Shown: positions 34,108 through 45,290, counted from the stretch's first letter. The stretch is 64,000 bases of DNA from Ferrimonas lipolytica (GCF_012295575.1 NZ_CP051180.1:2914001-2978000); one strand, 5' to 3'. Program-made: numbers and translations. Notes: generated from the sequence alone by a model not told the origin.

Positions 34108-34762
34108 CTAGCTGTTTCTCCAACTGTTGTAATCTAGCCACGGTGCCTACGTCGCACCATGGTTGTGTAATTCTATGGCCACTAACTTGGCCCTGTTCCA
34201 TTGCTGCACGTAGCAGCGGTGCTAGTGGGAACCGCCCCGGCTGCGAGCCCGCCAATAGTTGTGGATCGATAATCGCACAGCCCGAGTAAGTCAGCTTAGC
34301 CTCTCCGTGCTGAGATAATAGGCCGTTATCCAAACTGAAATCCCCCGAGGGGTTATGCTCTGGATTAGCCACCATCAACAGGTGTGCCACTTTACCTACC
34401 GGTAGTGTCACCTGTTGCCATGGGTAGGGACAATAGACATCGCCGTTAATCAACAAAAAAGGCTGTTGACCTAACAAGGGCAAGGCCTTTAACAGACCGC
34501 CGCCAGTTTCCAACGGCATACCTTGCTCGTCGCTGTATGCAATCGATAAACCCCAGCGGCTACCATCTCCTAATGCTTGCGGGATTTGTTCACCTAAATG
34601 GCCTAGGTTAATCACTATCTCAGTAAAACCAGCAAGGGCTAGGTTCTCCAAGTGATACTCAATAAGTGGTTTACCCAGCAGCGGAATTAATGGTTTAGGG
34701 GTTGAATCCGTCAATGGGCGCATACGCTCACCACGCCCAGCAGCTAAGATCATCGCTTTCAT
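34091..34762 (-). CDS. murU: N-acetylmuramate alpha-1-phosphate uridylyltransferase
   Basis: Makes UDP-MurNAc from MurNAc-1-phosphate in the peptidoglycan recycling bypass that avoids de novo synthesis (and its fosfomycin target). The nucleotidyltransferase signature MILAAGRGERMRPLTDSTPKP, the sugar-binding GKPLIEYH and the metal-binding INGDVYCP are clear. At 223 residues it matches MurU rather than longer glucose-1-phosphate enzymes. The assignment rests strongly on pairing with amgK, whose stop overlaps its start by 4 bases. Confidence 0.92.
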   Translation of the reverse strand: MKAMILAAGRGERMRPLTDSTPKPLIPLLGKPLIEYHLENLALAGFTEIVINLGHLGEQIPQALGDGSRWGLSIAYSDEQGMPLETGGGLLKALPLLGQQPFLLINGDVYCPYPWQQVTLPVGKVAHLLMVANPEHNPSGDFSLDNGLLSQHGEAKLTYSGCAIIDPQLLAGSQPGRFPLAPLLRAAMEQGQVSGHRITQPWCDVGTVARLQQLEKQLDAHLG

Positions 34763-35781
34763 CGGCTTAGATCATCCATCTGCTCGCCTAATGGGTTAGC
34801 CAATCTAGGCGCAACTTGTTGGGCCAATAGTTGCGCTAAAGGTTGTGTTTCAACATAACGCTGCCCAACTGCAATGAGGTAATTAATCACTCGCGGCAGA
34901 TCAGCCAAATAGCCTGACTTGCCATCTCGATGGTGCAGCCGAGCAAATATTCCCGCGGCTTTGAGGTGGCGCTGCATGCCCATCAGATCAAACCAACGCT
35001 GAAACTGCTCCTGTGTAACCGTTTCATCTAGCAACCCGTCCGCTTTCAGTTGGGTTAGGTGTTGCTGCAGCAACGACGTTATTTGCGCCTCTGGCAACAC
35101 TAGATAGCAATCGCGAAGCAGTGATACCACGTCGTAGCTTATCGGGCCGACAACGGCACCTTGATAATCAATCAACGCCAATGTATCACCGATAACCATT
35201 AAATTACGGCTGTGAAAATCTCGATGTACTCCAACCTGTGGCTGCTCGATGGCATTGCCGACCAACACCTCAACTAGCTGTTGCCACATTTGGGCATCAA
35301 CATCGAGTTGCAGATGAGTCTTTAACAGCCACTGAGGAAAGAGCTCAAGCTCGGTGGTTAGCAGCGCTCGGCTGTATTGCGGCAATGCACCGGCAACGGT
35401 TGAGGTTATCTCGGCAAACGCTGGCAACATCGCTAGCGCCTTTTGATACCACCGCTGCGCATCATTCTCTATCAAACGAGCATACAGGTGGGTATCGCCC
35501 AAATCAGACAAACACAAAAAGCCTAACTGCAGATCTTCCGCCAACAACTGTGGTACTGGTAAACCACCATCGGCAAGTGCTTTAGTCATTGCCACAAACG
35601 GCCGACAATCTTCTAATTCTGGCGGAGCGTCCATGGCTATTTCACTAACACCATTACGCTGATAACGAAAATAACGGCGAAAACTGGCGTCAGCAAAAAT
35701 GGCTTCTGGTGGCGCGAGCGGTTGTTGCCAAATTTGTTCAAGCCATTGATGTAATCGTTGCGCTCTTGGGTCGGTCGTCAT
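34759..35781 (-). CDS. amgK: N-acetylmuramate/N-acetylglucosamine kinase AmgK
   Basis: Anomeric sugar kinase that supplies MurNAc-1-phosphate to MurU. It has the aminoglycoside-phosphotransferase fold, with the catalytic loop VHRDFHSRNLMV and metal-binding LIDYQGAV. Its 340 residues are typical. It is the first gene of the leftward operon and divergent from lptD across 162 bases, the same arrangement as in pseudomonads. Confidence 0.93.
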   Translation of the reverse strand: MTTDPRAQRLHQWLEQIWQQPLAPPEAIFADASFRRYFRYQRNGVSEIAMDAPPELEDCRPFVAMTKALADGGLPVPQLLAEDLQLGFLCLSDLGDTHLYARLIENDAQRWYQKALAMLPAFAEITSTVAGALPQYSRALLTTELELFPQWLLKTHLQLDVDAQMWQQLVEVLVGNAIEQPQVGVHRDFHSRNLMVIGDTLALIDYQGAVVGPISYDVVSLLRDCYLVLPEAQITSLLQQHLTQLKADGLLDETVTQEQFQRWFDLMGMQRHLKAAGIFARLHHRDGKSGYLADLPRVINYLIAVGQRYVETQPLAQLLAQQVAPRLANPLGEQMDDLSR

Positions 35782-35943
35782 CGCTGTCCCACACGTAGTA
35801 GAAAAGTTAAAATTGCTTTATCATACCTAAGTTTTTCTACCTACGATTAAGCTGTTGTGCAATTGTAGGGAAAACTTTCATGCGCTCCTTATCGGGCGAA
35901 ATGGATGTTACTCGATTTTTGATGTTGACGATTACGGGACCTC

Positions 35944-38229
35944 ATGCGCTTTTCCCTCATCCTTACTTTTAGTGTTACCCCCTTTACTGTGTGGGCAACC
36001 GATTTTGTCCAGCCTGGCGAATGCGAAGCCCCTCGTCCACCAGAGCTTACTAGCCCAACGACGCTGGAAGAAAACGAAAATGACCGAGCGGTTCGCGTTA
36101 ACGCCAATCGCAGTGAGGCCGTGGCCGGTGATTCAGCCAAATTTGAAGGGCAGGTTCAATTAACTCAGGGGGTTCGGCGCATTACCGCCGAACAAGCCAA
36201 AGTAAGTGAAGCTGAAGGAAAATTAACCGCTACCGGGGGGATCTTCTATCAAGATCTTGGGGTTTCTGTTGCCGCGGATTCACTCAGCGCCGACATGAAC
36301 GCCAGCGAAGCGGAGCTATCTAAAGCCAAATATTGGCTCAACGGTCAGCAGGTTCACGGTGATGCTAAGTTATTGCAGATCACCGCTGACGATAATATCG
36401 AGCTAACGGATGCAACCTTCACCACCTGTGTAGCCGACGATCCAACTTGGGAGCTGGAAGCGGATAGCATCATCCTCGACAGTGAAACCGAGTGGGGCGA
36501 AATTTGGCACGCCAAGGTAAACATGTTTGGTGTACCGGTAATGTATATGCCGTACATGACGGTACCGATTACCGATAAACGTAAGTCTGGTTTCCTCTTT
36601 CCTAGCATCGCCACCAGCTCAGACAATGGTTTCGACGTAAGTGTCCCATATTACTGGAACATCGCCCCGAATATGGACGCCACCTTAACCACTCAGGTGA
36701 TGAGTGCGCGTGGCACCTTCGTCCGTGGTGTAGGTCGTTACCTTCAGCCTTGGGGACAAGGCCAAGTAAACCTAGAATACATTGGCAAAGATAGAGAAGA
36801 TGATAACCAAGATCGCTACCTCTTCCACTTCGAGCATGCCGGCAAGTTAGACAAAAACTGGCGCATATTCGGTGAATTTACCCAGTTCAGTGATGATAAC
36901 TATTTCTCTGACATGGACAGCGACGTCAGTACCAACACCGATAATCAGATCAATCGTGAAGGCGAAGTGTCCTATTTCAGTGACAACTGGGATATGGCGA
37001 TACGGGTGCAAGACATCGAGGTATTAGGTGATGTAGAAAAGCCGTTCCAGGTTATGCCATCGCTGACCTTCAACTATTACCAACACGGCATTCCGGCTAA
37101 CCTGAATTTCGACTTCAACAGTGAACTCACTCACTTTGCTCACCGTGATAGTAATCACCTCACCGCGACTCGCCTGCACCTTGAGCCAACGTTGAGCCTG
37201 CCTTATCAGTCGCCACTTGGCAGCCTCAATGCCGAACTGAAGCTGATGCAGACCTTTTACGATCAGAGCGGCCTCAATTACCAACAAAATGATGATCTCG
37301 ATGATCAAGTAAGCCGAACCTTGCCACAGCTGCGCATCGGCGGCCAGATGAACTTCGAACGTGACTTCCAGTTCAAGGGCAACGATTACCTGCAGACCGT
37401 TGAACCGCAGTTCCAATATCTTTACATTCCCCATGAAGACCAATCAGATATTGGCCTTTATGATACCGCGCAACTGCAAGAAGATTATTATGGCTTGTTC
37501 CGCGACCGACGCTATTCTGGCCTCGACCGGATTGCCGACGCCAATCAGCTGACCGTTGGTTTGTCGACTCGAGTTCTCGATGATGGACTGCATGAGCGCG
37601 GCAGTTTCTCAATCGGCCAAATTTTCTATTTCGAAGACTCTGAGGTAAGCCTCGGTTCTGAGGATGAGCAGCGCCAAGAAAGTACCTCAGCGTTAGCAAT
37701 GGAAGGTCAATGGCAGATCGACCAGCGCTGGGCACTGCAAGGCTCATTCCAATTTGATACCCAATCCGGTGATACCAACAAAACTGAACTGTCGGTCGAT
37801 TATCAGGTCGATAACGATAGGATGATTCAGCTGTCCCATCGATACGTGCCAGATTTGGGCGTCGACGATAACGGCGATTCGGTCGATATTAGCCAAGCCG
37901 GTTTACGTACCACTTGGCCAGTAGCTAAAGATATCTACTTCATTGGTAATTACTACTACGACACCCACCTTAGCCGTGCCGTTGAGAGTTATGCAGGATT
38001 TCAATATGAGTCTTGCTGTTGGGCGATTCAGTTCTCTTACTACAAAGAATTAGAAACAAACTATGAGGGCGAAGATTTCAATACCATCGGTCGTACCTCT
38101 GACTATGACAAAGGTTTCCGCATCAACTTTGTGTTGAAAGGACTTGGTTCATCCGGCCCTATCGGCGTATCGAAGATGCGCGATGAAGGTCAGTTTAACT
38201 ATCGCAAACCTTACTACTTACGTAACTGA
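35944..38229 (+). CDS. lptD: LPS-assembly protein LptD
   Basis: Outer-membrane barrel that inserts lipopolysaccharide with LptE. A short signal peptide (cut near residue 18) is followed by an N-terminal LptA-like domain (VRVNANRSEAVAGDSAKFEGQV) and a large barrel. The four cysteines needed for the interdomain disulfides are present: C27, C162, and the adjacent pair C691-C692 in ESCCWAI. The 761 residues are near the E. coli 784. It is the first gene of lptD-surA-pdxA-rsmA-apaG-apaH. Confidence 0.96.
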   Translation: MRFSLILTFSVTPFTVWATDFVQPGECEAPRPPELTSPTTLEENENDRAVRVNANRSEAVAGDSAKFEGQVQLTQGVRRITAEQAKVSEAEGKLTATGGIFYQDLGVSVAADSLSADMNASEAELSKAKYWLNGQQVHGDAKLLQITADDNIELTDATFTTCVADDPTWELEADSIILDSETEWGEIWHAKVNMFGVPVMYMPYMTVPITDKRKSGFLFPSIATSSDNGFDVSVPYYWNIAPNMDATLTTQVMSARGTFVRGVGRYLQPWGQGQVNLEYIGKDREDDNQDRYLFHFEHAGKLDKNWRIFGEFTQFSDDNYFSDMDSDVSTNTDNQINREGEVSYFSDNWDMAIRVQDIEVLGDVEKPFQVMPSLTFNYYQHGIPANLNFDFNSELTHFAHRDSNHLTATRLHLEPTLSLPYQSPLGSLNAELKLMQTFYDQSGLNYQQNDDLDDQVSRTLPQLRIGGQMNFERDFQFKGNDYLQTVEPQFQYLYIPHEDQSDIGLYDTAQLQEDYYGLFRDRRYSGLDRIADANQLTVGLSTRVLDDGLHERGSFSIGQIFYFEDSEVSLGSEDEQRQESTSALAMEGQWQIDQRWALQGSFQFDTQSGDTNKTELSVDYQVDNDRMIQLSHRYVPDLGVDDNGDSVDISQAGLRTTWPVAKDIYFIGNYYYDTHLSRAVESYAGFQYESCCWAIQFSYYKELETNYEGEDFNTIGRTSDYDKGFRINFVLKGLGSSGPIGVSKMRDEGQFNYRKPYYLRN

Positions 38230-38298
38230 TTAACTAAGACGTGATAAAGTGCCTCCGTTGAGCAAATCACGCCAATAAAGCCAGAATGGATACCATAA

Positions 38299-39567
38299 AT
38301 GAGAGTTCGTAATACCCTACTCGCTTCACTGCTAGCCCCGATGTTAGCCATCGCAGCACCGCAACCACTGGATCACGTCGCCGTTCTGGTGAATGACGGC
38401 ATTATCCTTGAAAGTGAAGTAGTTGACCGCCTAGATATGGTGAAGCAGTCTGCTACTGACGCGGGCCAGCAGCTGCCATCTGACAACGCATTACGAACTC
38501 AGGTGATTGATCGCCTTATTACTGAATCGCTACAACTACAGATGGCTGAACGTATGGGCATGGTTGTTGGTGATACCCAACTAGATCAAACCCTAACCAA
38601 CATGGCCAAAGAGCAGGGCATGGATCTAACCCAGTTTCGTTCTGTTGTTGAGTCCCGTGGCGACAACTATGCTGCTTACCGTGAGCAGATCCGCAATGAG
38701 ATCACCATTGGCCAGGTACAACGAGTTCAGGTTCAACGCCGCGTACAGATCTCCCCTCAAGAAATTGAAACCCTTGTAAAACTGATTAAGGAACAAGGTC
38801 TCAAAAGCGCCGAATTCCATGTCGGTCACATCCTTATCGATTTCGCCGATGACGAAATCGCTGCCCGTGAGCGAGCCGAAAAAGTGATGACGCTGCTGAA
38901 CGAAGGCGCTGACTTTAAGAAGACTGCCCTAGCGGCATCATCTGGCCCTAAAGCACTTGAGGGTGGCGACTGGGGCTTTATGAACGTCAACGCCATGCCA
39001 ACCCTTTTCAGCGAAGTGGTTACCGACGCTAAAGCTGGTGACCTCATTGGCCCAATTAAGGGCGGTGCCGGTTTCCACATCGTCAAGGTATTTGAGACCC
39101 GCGGTATTCAAACCAAAGAGCTAAAAGAACTGCAATCGCGTCACATCCTGCTAAAGCCTTCACCAATCCTAAGTGAAGACCGTGCTCAAGCGATGCTAGT
39201 TGAATTCTTAGAACAACTAAAAGCGGGTCAAAGTGAGTTTGCCGACTTGGCAGAAAAGCATTCTGACGACCCTGGCTCTGCGGCTCGTGGTGGCGATCTA
39301 GGTTGGGCTGATCCCAATATGTATGTTCCGGCATTCCGCGACACCCTTAACAGTCTTGAGCCGGGCGAATACTCGCAGCCATTTCGCTCTAGCCACGGTT
39401 GGCACGTGGTACAGTTAATCGAACGTCGTACCACCGACGCCAGCGAATCCATCAATTCAGATCGCGCCTATCAGTTACTTTATCGCCGTAAGTTTGGTGA
39501 ACAAGCGCAAAGCTGGCAGAACGAGCTACGCTCTAACGCCTATATCGAAGTAGTTGAAACTAAATGA
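38299..39567 (+). CDS. surA: Periplasmic chaperone and peptidyl-prolyl isomerase SurA
   Basis: Chaperone for outer-membrane proteins including LptD. Signal peptide [21 protein letters not shown], an N-terminal chaperone region ([15 protein letters not shown]), then two parvulin domains (about 170-270 and 280-385), each with the HILL/HIL and GGDLGW/GGDWGF motifs. Its 422 residues are normal. Its stop overlaps the start of pdxA by 4 bases (ATGA). Confidence 0.97.
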   Translation: MRVRNTLLASLLAPMLAIAAPQPLDHVAVLVNDGIILESEVVDRLDMVKQSATDAGQQLPSDNALRTQVIDRLITESLQLQMAERMGMVVGDTQLDQTLTNMAKEQGMDLTQFRSVVESRGDNYAAYREQIRNEITIGQVQRVQVQRRVQISPQEIETLVKLIKEQGLKSAEFHVGHILIDFADDEIAARERAEKVMTLLNEGADFKKTALAASSGPKALEGGDWGFMNVNAMPTLFSEVVTDAKAGDLIGPIKGGAGFHIVKVFETRGIQTKELKELQSRHILLKPSPILSEDRAQAMLVEFLEQLKAGQSEFADLAEKHSDDPGSAARGGDLGWADPNMYVPAFRDTLNSLEPGEYSQPFRSSHGWHVVQLIERRTTDASESINSDRAYQLLYRRKFGEQAQSWQNELRSNAYIEVVETK

Positions 39568-40553
39568 CAACTCGCCGGATCGCGATTACCCCAGGTGAAG
39601 CTGCAGGGATCGGCCCCGATCTCGTCATCCAAATAGCTCAACAGGCATGGCCTGTTGAGCTGGTGATCTGTGCCGATCCTGATTTAATGACACAGCGTGC
39701 CAAGCTACTTGGCTTACCGTTGCAACTGCAACCGTATCAACCATCGCAACCGCCACAGCCGCAAGCAGCAGGCACCTTAACGATTGCCCCAACGCCACTG
39801 CGAGCACCGGTTACTGCCGGAGTTCTGAATGAAGCAAACAGCGCTTACGTCGTGGAAACACTTCGCTTTGCCAGTGAACGCAACCTAAGTGGTGAGTTTG
39901 ATGCGGTAGTGACGGGACCAGTTCATAAAGGCATAATTAACCAAGCAGGCGTGCCATTCTCTGGTCACACTGAATACTTTGCTCAACAGGCAGGGTGTCA
40001 AGATGTGGTGATGATGTTGGCTACCGAAGGGTTGCAAGTAGCACTGGTTACTACTCATATCCCATTAGCTTACGTAGCTAAGGCGATCACACCAGCGCGT
40101 TTGGATAAAGTTATCCGTATCTTGCACAACGATCTGCAAACCAAATTTGGTTGCGAGCAACCGAAAATCCTCGTCTGTGGCTTAAATCCCCATGCCGGCG
40201 AAGGCGGCCACTTAGGTCGAGAAGAGATCGACGTTATCGAGCCAACCCTCGAAGCGTTACGCGGCGAAGGAATGTTGCTAACCGGACCGCTACCCGCGGA
40301 TACCTTGTTCCAAGCAAAATACCTCGATGAGGCCGACGCGGTCTTAGCAATGTATCACGATCAAGGTTTACCGGTGCTAAAATACAAAGGGTTTGGTCAG
40401 TCACTGAACATCACACTGGGATTACCTTTTATCCGAACTTCTGTCGATCACGGTACCGCATTAGACTTAGCCGCAACAGGCAAAGCTGATCCGGGTAGCC
40501 TCCATGTCGCCTTAAGTAAAGCCATCGAGCTAGCGAATAATCAACATTCATGA
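39564..40553 (+). CDS. pdxA: 4-hydroxythreonine-4-phosphate dehydrogenase
   Basis: Pyridoxal-phosphate synthesis enzyme, metal- and NAD-dependent. Motifs: [10 protein letters not shown], the substrate loop [26 protein letters not shown] and the metal histidine in [12 protein letters not shown]. Its 329 residues match the family. Coupled by 4-base overlaps to surA before it and rsmA after it. Confidence 0.97.
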   Translation: MTTRRIAITPGEAAGIGPDLVIQIAQQAWPVELVICADPDLMTQRAKLLGLPLQLQPYQPSQPPQPQAAGTLTIAPTPLRAPVTAGVLNEANSAYVVETLRFASERNLSGEFDAVVTGPVHKGIINQAGVPFSGHTEYFAQQAGCQDVVMMLATEGLQVALVTTHIPLAYVAKAITPARLDKVIRILHNDLQTKFGCEQPKILVCGLNPHAGEGGHLGREEIDVIEPTLEALRGEGMLLTGPLPADTLFQAKYLDEADAVLAMYHDQGLPVLKYKGFGQSLNITLGLPFIRTSVDHGTALDLAATGKADPGSLHVALSKAIELANNQHS

Positions 40554-41359
40554 GCAACAATATTCATATGGGGCACCGCGCCCGAAAGCGGTTTGGTCAA
40601 AACTTCCTGCATGACATGAACGTCATCGATCATATCGTTGCTGCTATCAGCCCTGATAACGATCACACCATGGTTGAGATTGGCCCTGGTCTAGGCGCCT
40701 TAACTCAGCCAGTGGCAGAGCAAGTAGAAACCCTAAATGTGGTTGAACTTGACCGTGATTTGGCTGAGCGCCTGCGTAATCAACCACGCTGGGGGCAACA
40801 CTTGGTTATTCACGAAGGGGATGCACTTAAGTTTGATTTCGGTCAACTGGCAGAACCAGGTAAACGGATGAAGGTGTTTGGCAACCTGCCTTATAACATC
40901 TCGACTCCGCTGATGTTCCACCTATTTGAAACCGTCGACAACATGGAAAGCATGCATTTCATGTTGCAAAAAGAGGTGGTGCAACGTCTTTGTGCTGGCC
41001 CTGGTCATAAAAACTATGGCCGTCTTACGGTTATGGCGCAGTACTACTGTAAAACCATGCCAGTGCTGGAAGTACCACCAGGCAGCTTTACCCCGCCACC
41101 AAAGGTAGACTCCGCCGTAGTAAGACTGATGCCACACAAGCAGAAGCCGTACCCTGCCGACAACATTCGTACCTTGGAAAAACTGGTTGCCAGCTCCTTT
41201 AGCATGCGCCGTAAGACCCTGCGTAATAACCTCAAGGGTCAGCTGAATGATGAAGAGTTTGCGCAAATGGGGATCGACCCAACCCTACGTCCTGAGCGCA
41301 TCAGCGTAGAGCAGTACGTAACCATGGCCAACTTCATTAGCCGCCGTAATGCAGCCTGA
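40550..41359 (+). CDS. rsmA: 16S rRNA dimethyladenosine methyltransferase (KsgA)
   Basis: Dimethylates A1518 and A1519 of 16S rRNA during 30S maturation. SAM-binding motif [11 protein letters not shown] and catalytic GNLPYNIST are intact, as are the N-terminal [12 protein letters not shown] and C-terminal [14 protein letters not shown]. 269 residues. Overlaps pdxA by 4 and apaG by 11 bases. Confidence 0.97.
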   Translation: MSNNIHMGHRARKRFGQNFLHDMNVIDHIVAAISPDNDHTMVEIGPGLGALTQPVAEQVETLNVVELDRDLAERLRNQPRWGQHLVIHEGDALKFDFGQLAEPGKRMKVFGNLPYNISTPLMFHLFETVDNMESMHFMLQKEVVQRLCAGPGHKNYGRLTVMAQYYCKTMPVLEVPPGSFTPPPKVDSAVVRLMPHKQKPYPADNIRTLEKLVASSFSMRRKTLRNNLKGQLNDEEFAQMGIDPTLRPERISVEQYVTMANFISRRNAA

Positions 41360-41723
41360 ATCCCCGCTGCGGATAACGGTTGTAACCACATTCGTGCCGG
41401 AGCAATCCGATCCGGCCGAATGTCGCTTCCTGTTTCACTACCAGATCACCATCGACAATATCAGTAATGACCGTCTCACTCTTGAACGGCGTCACTGGTT
41501 TATCCACGATGCTAACGGTAAACAGGTTGAGGTTGAAGGCAAAGGCGTTGTCGGTGAAACGCCAACGCTGCAACCAGGGCAACGGTTTCAATACAGCAGC
41601 GCTGCTGTTATCGAAACCCCTGTTGGCAGCATGCATGGCTACTTTACCTTAGCCACTGCCCGCGGCTCTATCAAAGCCCCTATCGCTCCATTCCAATTAA
41701 GCCAACCTGGGATTCTTCATTAA
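41349..41723 (+). CDS. apaG: ApaG (DUF525) protein
   Basis: A 124-residue protein with an immunoglobulin-like fold. Conserved segments [42 protein letters not shown] and GSMHGYF are all present. Its role is not established; it is generally co-transcribed with apaH, as here with a one-base gap. Confidence 0.95.
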   Translation: MQPESPLRITVVTTFVPEQSDPAECRFLFHYQITIDNISNDRLTLERRHWFIHDANGKQVEVEGKGVVGETPTLQPGQRFQYSSAAVIETPVGSMHGYFTLATARGSIKAPIAPFQLSQPGILH

Positions 41724-41724
41724 C

Positions 41725-42573
41725 ATGGCCACCACTGCAGCCAACAGAAACTTTATTGTTGGTGATGTTCAAGGCTGTTTTGTCGAACTAACTCAGCTGT
41801 TAGCGCAACTCCAGTTCAACCCTAAATCTGATGTGCTTTGGGCCTGCGGTGACCTTATCTCTCGCGGACCAGACTCTTTGGCGACCCTGCGCTTTTTCAT
41901 GTCTCTCGGTGACCATGCCAAGGTGGTTTTAGGCAATCACGATCTACATCTTTTTTGCGTTGCCGCTGGGCTAAAGCGAGGCAGTAGAAAAGATCTGCAA
42001 CAGGAGCTATTAGCAGCACCGGACCTACCGCAAATTATCGACTGGTTGCGGTTTCAGCCACTACTACGGACGTTGCCAGAACATAACGTAGTACTGACCC
42101 ATGCAGGTTTACCACCACAGTGGGACCTCAAGACCGCTCAACAACGTGCCGCCGAAGTCGAAGCCATATTACAGCAGGATGATTACCTTAAGTTCTGTCA
42201 GCAGATGTATGGGGTTAAACCTAACCAAGACAACCCCGCGGCACCGCTGTATGAGCGAGCCACTTTCACCGTCAATACGCTCACTCGAATGCGTTACCTA
42301 ACCACCGACGGCGCACTTGAATTTGAGGATAAAACCCCACCGACTGAGGATTCCCCTTACATACCGTGGTTTGCTTACCCTGATCACTATGCTCTTAAGC
42401 ACCATCGACTAGTGTTCGGCCATTGGGCGTCACTACAGGGAAATACAACCGACAGCAACGCCATCGCTATCGACTTAGGCTGCTGCTGGGGCGGAGAGTT
42501 GTGTATTTGGCAGGCTGAAACTGGGATAAAGCACACAATACCCTCACGCAAAAAGAGTAAAGATTACGACTAG
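41725..42573 (+). CDS. apaH: Symmetrical diadenosine tetraphosphatase ApaH
   Basis: Hydrolyses Ap4A (and removes Np4 RNA caps) to ADP products. Phosphoesterase motifs VGDVQGC, ACGDLISRGPDS, LGNHD and a later THAGLPP and FGHWAS are intact. 282 residues. Last gene of the lptD operon; I see no clear terminator after it. Confidence 0.96.
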   Translation: MATTAANRNFIVGDVQGCFVELTQLLAQLQFNPKSDVLWACGDLISRGPDSLATLRFFMSLGDHAKVVLGNHDLHLFCVAAGLKRGSRKDLQQELLAAPDLPQIIDWLRFQPLLRTLPEHNVVLTHAGLPPQWDLKTAQQRAAEVEAILQQDDYLKFCQQMYGVKPNQDNPAAPLYERATFTVNTLTRMRYLTTDGALEFEDKTPPTEDSPYIPWFAYPDHYALKHHRLVFGHWASLQGNTTDSNAIAIDLGCCWGGELCIWQAETGIKHTIPSRKKSKDYD

Positions 42574-42629
42574 TGTGGGAAATTTGCGCGACAATTAAAG
42601 TCGAATGACATTCCTGCCGATAACTCAGA

Positions 42630-42644
42630 ATAATAATAATAATT
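42630..42644. repeat. Trinucleotide repeat (AAT)5 just before the chemoreceptor ribosome site
   Basis: Five tandem AAT units end two bases before the AGGG ribosome site of the chemoreceptor gene. The repeat is in untranslated DNA, so copy changes would shift spacing, not frame. Confidence 0.8.
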
Positions 42645-42657
42645 AGGGTAGCTTGTT

Positions 42658-44679
42658 ATGACTTTAACGGTAGCAAAGAGAATCATTGGTGGTTTTGCCT
42701 CAGTAACCTTACTGTTGTTGTTGTTAGGCAGTTTATCGTGGCTCGATATGCAAAAGGTTACTCGCAATACTGAGGGACTACTGCACTTCTCCCTACCAGC
42801 AAAAGATCATGCCACCAGCATTGAGCGATTACTGTCAAAACAGCAAGTCGACCTACTCAACGCTTATTTCAGCAACAACCAAAGCAGCAACGACAATGCC
42901 CAACAAAGTCTGGATAGTCACCAAGCGCAACTGTTCGAGGTGCTGGCACAGATTGAGCCGCTACTGAGCACTGCTCCTGATTCCCTCGAAGTATTGATAG
43001 AGCTGAAAAAACAGCTCGACACCTTCAATCAATCGGGTACTGCGTTAATCAACGCACACAACAACGCCTTAGAAACCCAGGTACAGGTGCAACAAACATT
43101 AGAGCAACTGCGTATCTCCATCGACGACACCGAATACTTCCTTGAAGACATTATCGATCTGCAAGATTCCAATAACCTATTTGAACAAGAGATGGCCATA
43201 GAGGCAGGTAAACTGCAAAACAATATTACCGTTCTTGCCCGCTCATTGGTGGCGCTATCAACCATCAATACATTGCCGCAAATCGACTCGCTCACTATAG
43301 AGCTACAGGGTTCGGTACAGGTTTTAGGGCAAAGTCGCGATAAATTGATTGGGCTAAACAATACTCTTCCCATCGCCAACGACATCGACGAGCTGGTTGA
43401 AGCCGTAACGGCTATCATCAGTAACCTGAGCCGTAATAATGGCGTCTGGCAGCAGGCGCGACGCTACGTTGAACACAACCAAAGTGCCAAGCAATCACTA
43501 ACAGCCAATAACGTTCAAGCTGAAGCGTTATCAATGAATGTGCAGCGGTTAAACGACCAACTATTTAACGCAACTGAAAGCGCTGGCGATGACACCATCG
43601 ATTCGATTCTGACGAGCCAGCAACGAACTCTAGTGGTGATGGCACTGTCGATACTGTTAGCAACCACCATTGGCTTGTTCACTATTCGCTCGATCACCCG
43701 ACCACTGAATCAAGTCAACCACACCCTGACTATCCTCGCCCAAGGGGATCTTACCGCAGAACTGGATTACCGCTCTAAGGATGAGTTTGGCCTACTGATT
43801 GCTAACATCAATACCTTAGTTGGTAGCCTCCGCACCTTGATTAGCTCTATTAGTGACAACGCTAACCAACTGGCCACCGCCGCCGAGCAAACTTCGGCCA
43901 TTACTACACAGACTACCTCGGGCATCCAAGCGCAGCGTAATCAGTTAGAGCAAGTCGCCGCGGCGACCATTGAACTATCCGCCTCTGCCAGCGAAGTCGC
44001 CACCAGTGCCAATGACACCCTCGGTGAAATGAAGCAAGCCGACGATGAAACTCAGCGGATGAAATCCCTATCGAATGAAAACTCAGCGTCGTTGCTTGAG
44101 CTTGCTCAAGAGGTTGAACAAGCCAGCATGGTGATCAATAAACTGCATGAAGACAGTGCCACCATTGGCAGTATCTTGGATGTAATCCGCGGCATTGCTG
44201 ATCAAACTAATCTGTTGGCGCTCAATGCCGCTATCGAAGCAGCCCGCGCCGGTGAGCAAGGCCGAGGGTTTGCTGTGGTCGCCGATGAGGTAAGGTCATT
44301 GGCATCGCGCACTCAAACCTCAACCACCGAAATCCAAAATATGATTGAAGCGCTTCAACTCGGTGCTCAGCAAGCCGTAAGCGCTATGAGCCATGGCCAA
44401 GCGAAAGCGCAGAGCAGTGTCGATAAAACCAATGAAGTGAATCAGGTACTGGACTCAATCGCTGATGCGGTAAACCGCGTCTACAGCGCCGGCAATCATA
44501 TTGCTCAAGCAGCCCAACAGCAAAACGAGGTGTCAATGAGTATCTCTGAGAGCATCAACCAAGTTAGCGGGATCGCTGAGGAAAATAGTACTGGCGCCGA
44601 GCAAACTGCCAGCGCCAGTCATCAAGTTGCGCAGCTGTCAGAACAACTGCGTACGCGCGTACGTCAATTCGTTATTTAA
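42658..44679 (+). CDS. Methyl-accepting chemotaxis protein
   Basis: A 673-residue chemoreceptor. Helix one is near residues 7-28, then a mostly helical periplasmic sensor of about 290 residues, helix two near 322-341 and a HAMP domain to about 395. The long signalling coiled coil has the hairpin tip [34 protein letters not shown]. There is no C-terminal CheR-tethering pentapeptide; it ends RTRVRQFVI. The helical sensor suggests a four-helix or helical-bimodular ligand domain; the ligand is unknown. Confidence 0.95.
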   Translation: MTLTVAKRIIGGFASVTLLLLLLGSLSWLDMQKVTRNTEGLLHFSLPAKDHATSIERLLSKQQVDLLNAYFSNNQSSNDNAQQSLDSHQAQLFEVLAQIEPLLSTAPDSLEVLIELKKQLDTFNQSGTALINAHNNALETQVQVQQTLEQLRISIDDTEYFLEDIIDLQDSNNLFEQEMAIEAGKLQNNITVLARSLVALSTINTLPQIDSLTIELQGSVQVLGQSRDKLIGLNNTLPIANDIDELVEAVTAIISNLSRNNGVWQQARRYVEHNQSAKQSLTANNVQAEALSMNVQRLNDQLFNATESAGDDTIDSILTSQQRTLVVMALSILLATTIGLFTIRSITRPLNQVNHTLTILAQGDLTAELDYRSKDEFGLLIANINTLVGSLRTLISSISDNANQLATAAEQTSAITTQTTSGIQAQRNQLEQVAAATIELSASASEVATSANDTLGEMKQADDETQRMKSLSNENSASLLELAQEVEQASMVINKLHEDSATIGSILDVIRGIADQTNLLALNAAIEAARAGEQGRGFAVVADEVRSLASRTQTSTTEIQNMIEALQLGAQQAVSAMSHGQAKAQSSVDKTNEVNQVLDSIADAVNRVYSAGNHIAQAAQQQNEVSMSISESINQVSGIAEENSTGAEQTASASHQVAQLSEQLRTRVRQFVI

Positions 44680-44702
44680 TACGACGCAGTCAATCCCAAA
44701 CG

Positions 44703-44722
44703 GCCCAGCTCGATAGCTGGGC
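44703..44722. terminator. Hairpin between convergent chemoreceptor gene and folA
   Basis: GCCCAGCT/AGCTGGGC with loop CGAT, followed by TGTTT on the plus strand and CGTTT on the minus. Confidence 0.7.
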
Positions 44723-44728
44723 TGTTTG

Positions 44729-45223
44729 CTATTCGACACATCGCTTGAGGCAGATAAAATCTAAATCGTAACCATTGTTGGCATCGCGGCTACGACGCTC
44801 ACGGCTAACCTCTCGCCATTGTGTCGAGTCCCATTGAGGGAAATGGGTGTCGCCATCAAGCTCAGCGTCCACCATTGTGAGGTACAGCGTATCTGCACGA
44901 GGTAGCAACTCTCCATAGAGCTGGCCCCCACCAATCACCATCAACTCATCGGTCGTTGCAGCAACCAGTGCCATAGCCGCATCGATGCTGTTGACCACTT
45001 CCACCCCTGGGATCGTAAGCGCTTCCTGCCGAGAAATAACGATATTCTGTCGCCCGGGTAACGGTCGACCAATCGATTCATAGGTCTTACGCCCCATGAC
45101 GATAGGCTTGCTCATGGTCACACTTTTAAAATGCGCCAAGTCCGCAGGGAGATGCCACGGCATCTTATTTTCTTTACCGATAACATGGTTACGGGCCATA
45201 CAGGCAATCATCGCGATCTGCAC
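44729..45223 (-). CDS. folA: Dihydrofolate reductase
   Basis: Reduces dihydrofolate with NADPH; target of trimethoprim. The N-terminal IACMARNHVIGKENKMPWHLPADLAHFK holds the Met20-loop and the catalytic Asp in LPADLAHFK. VMGRKTYESIGRPLPGRQNIV and VIGGGQLYGELL bind cofactor. 164 residues, chromosomal type. Single-gene unit after the obgE terminator. Confidence 0.97.
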   Translation of the reverse strand: MQIAMIACMARNHVIGKENKMPWHLPADLAHFKSVTMSKPIVMGRKTYESIGRPLPGRQNIVISRQEALTIPGVEVVNSIDAAMALVAATTDELMVIGGGQLYGELLPRADTLYLTMVDAELDGDTHFPQWDSTQWREVSRERRSRDANNGYDLDFICLKRCVE

Positions 45224-45264
45224 AGACTCTCCTTGTTGCAGTTAAGTAACTGTCTTGATGGTAT

Positions 45265-45290
45265 AAAAAAGGGCGCCCCTAAGGGCGCCC
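45265..45290 (-). terminator. Terminator of obgE
   Basis: Two copies of the palindrome GGGCGCCC separated by CTAA form an 8-bp hairpin, followed on the minus strand by six T. Confidence 0.9.

Noticed and set aside
35850..35943. Sigma-E promoter for lptD
   Set aside because: Expected from E. coli, but I could not find a -35/-10 pair close enough to the consensus to claim it.
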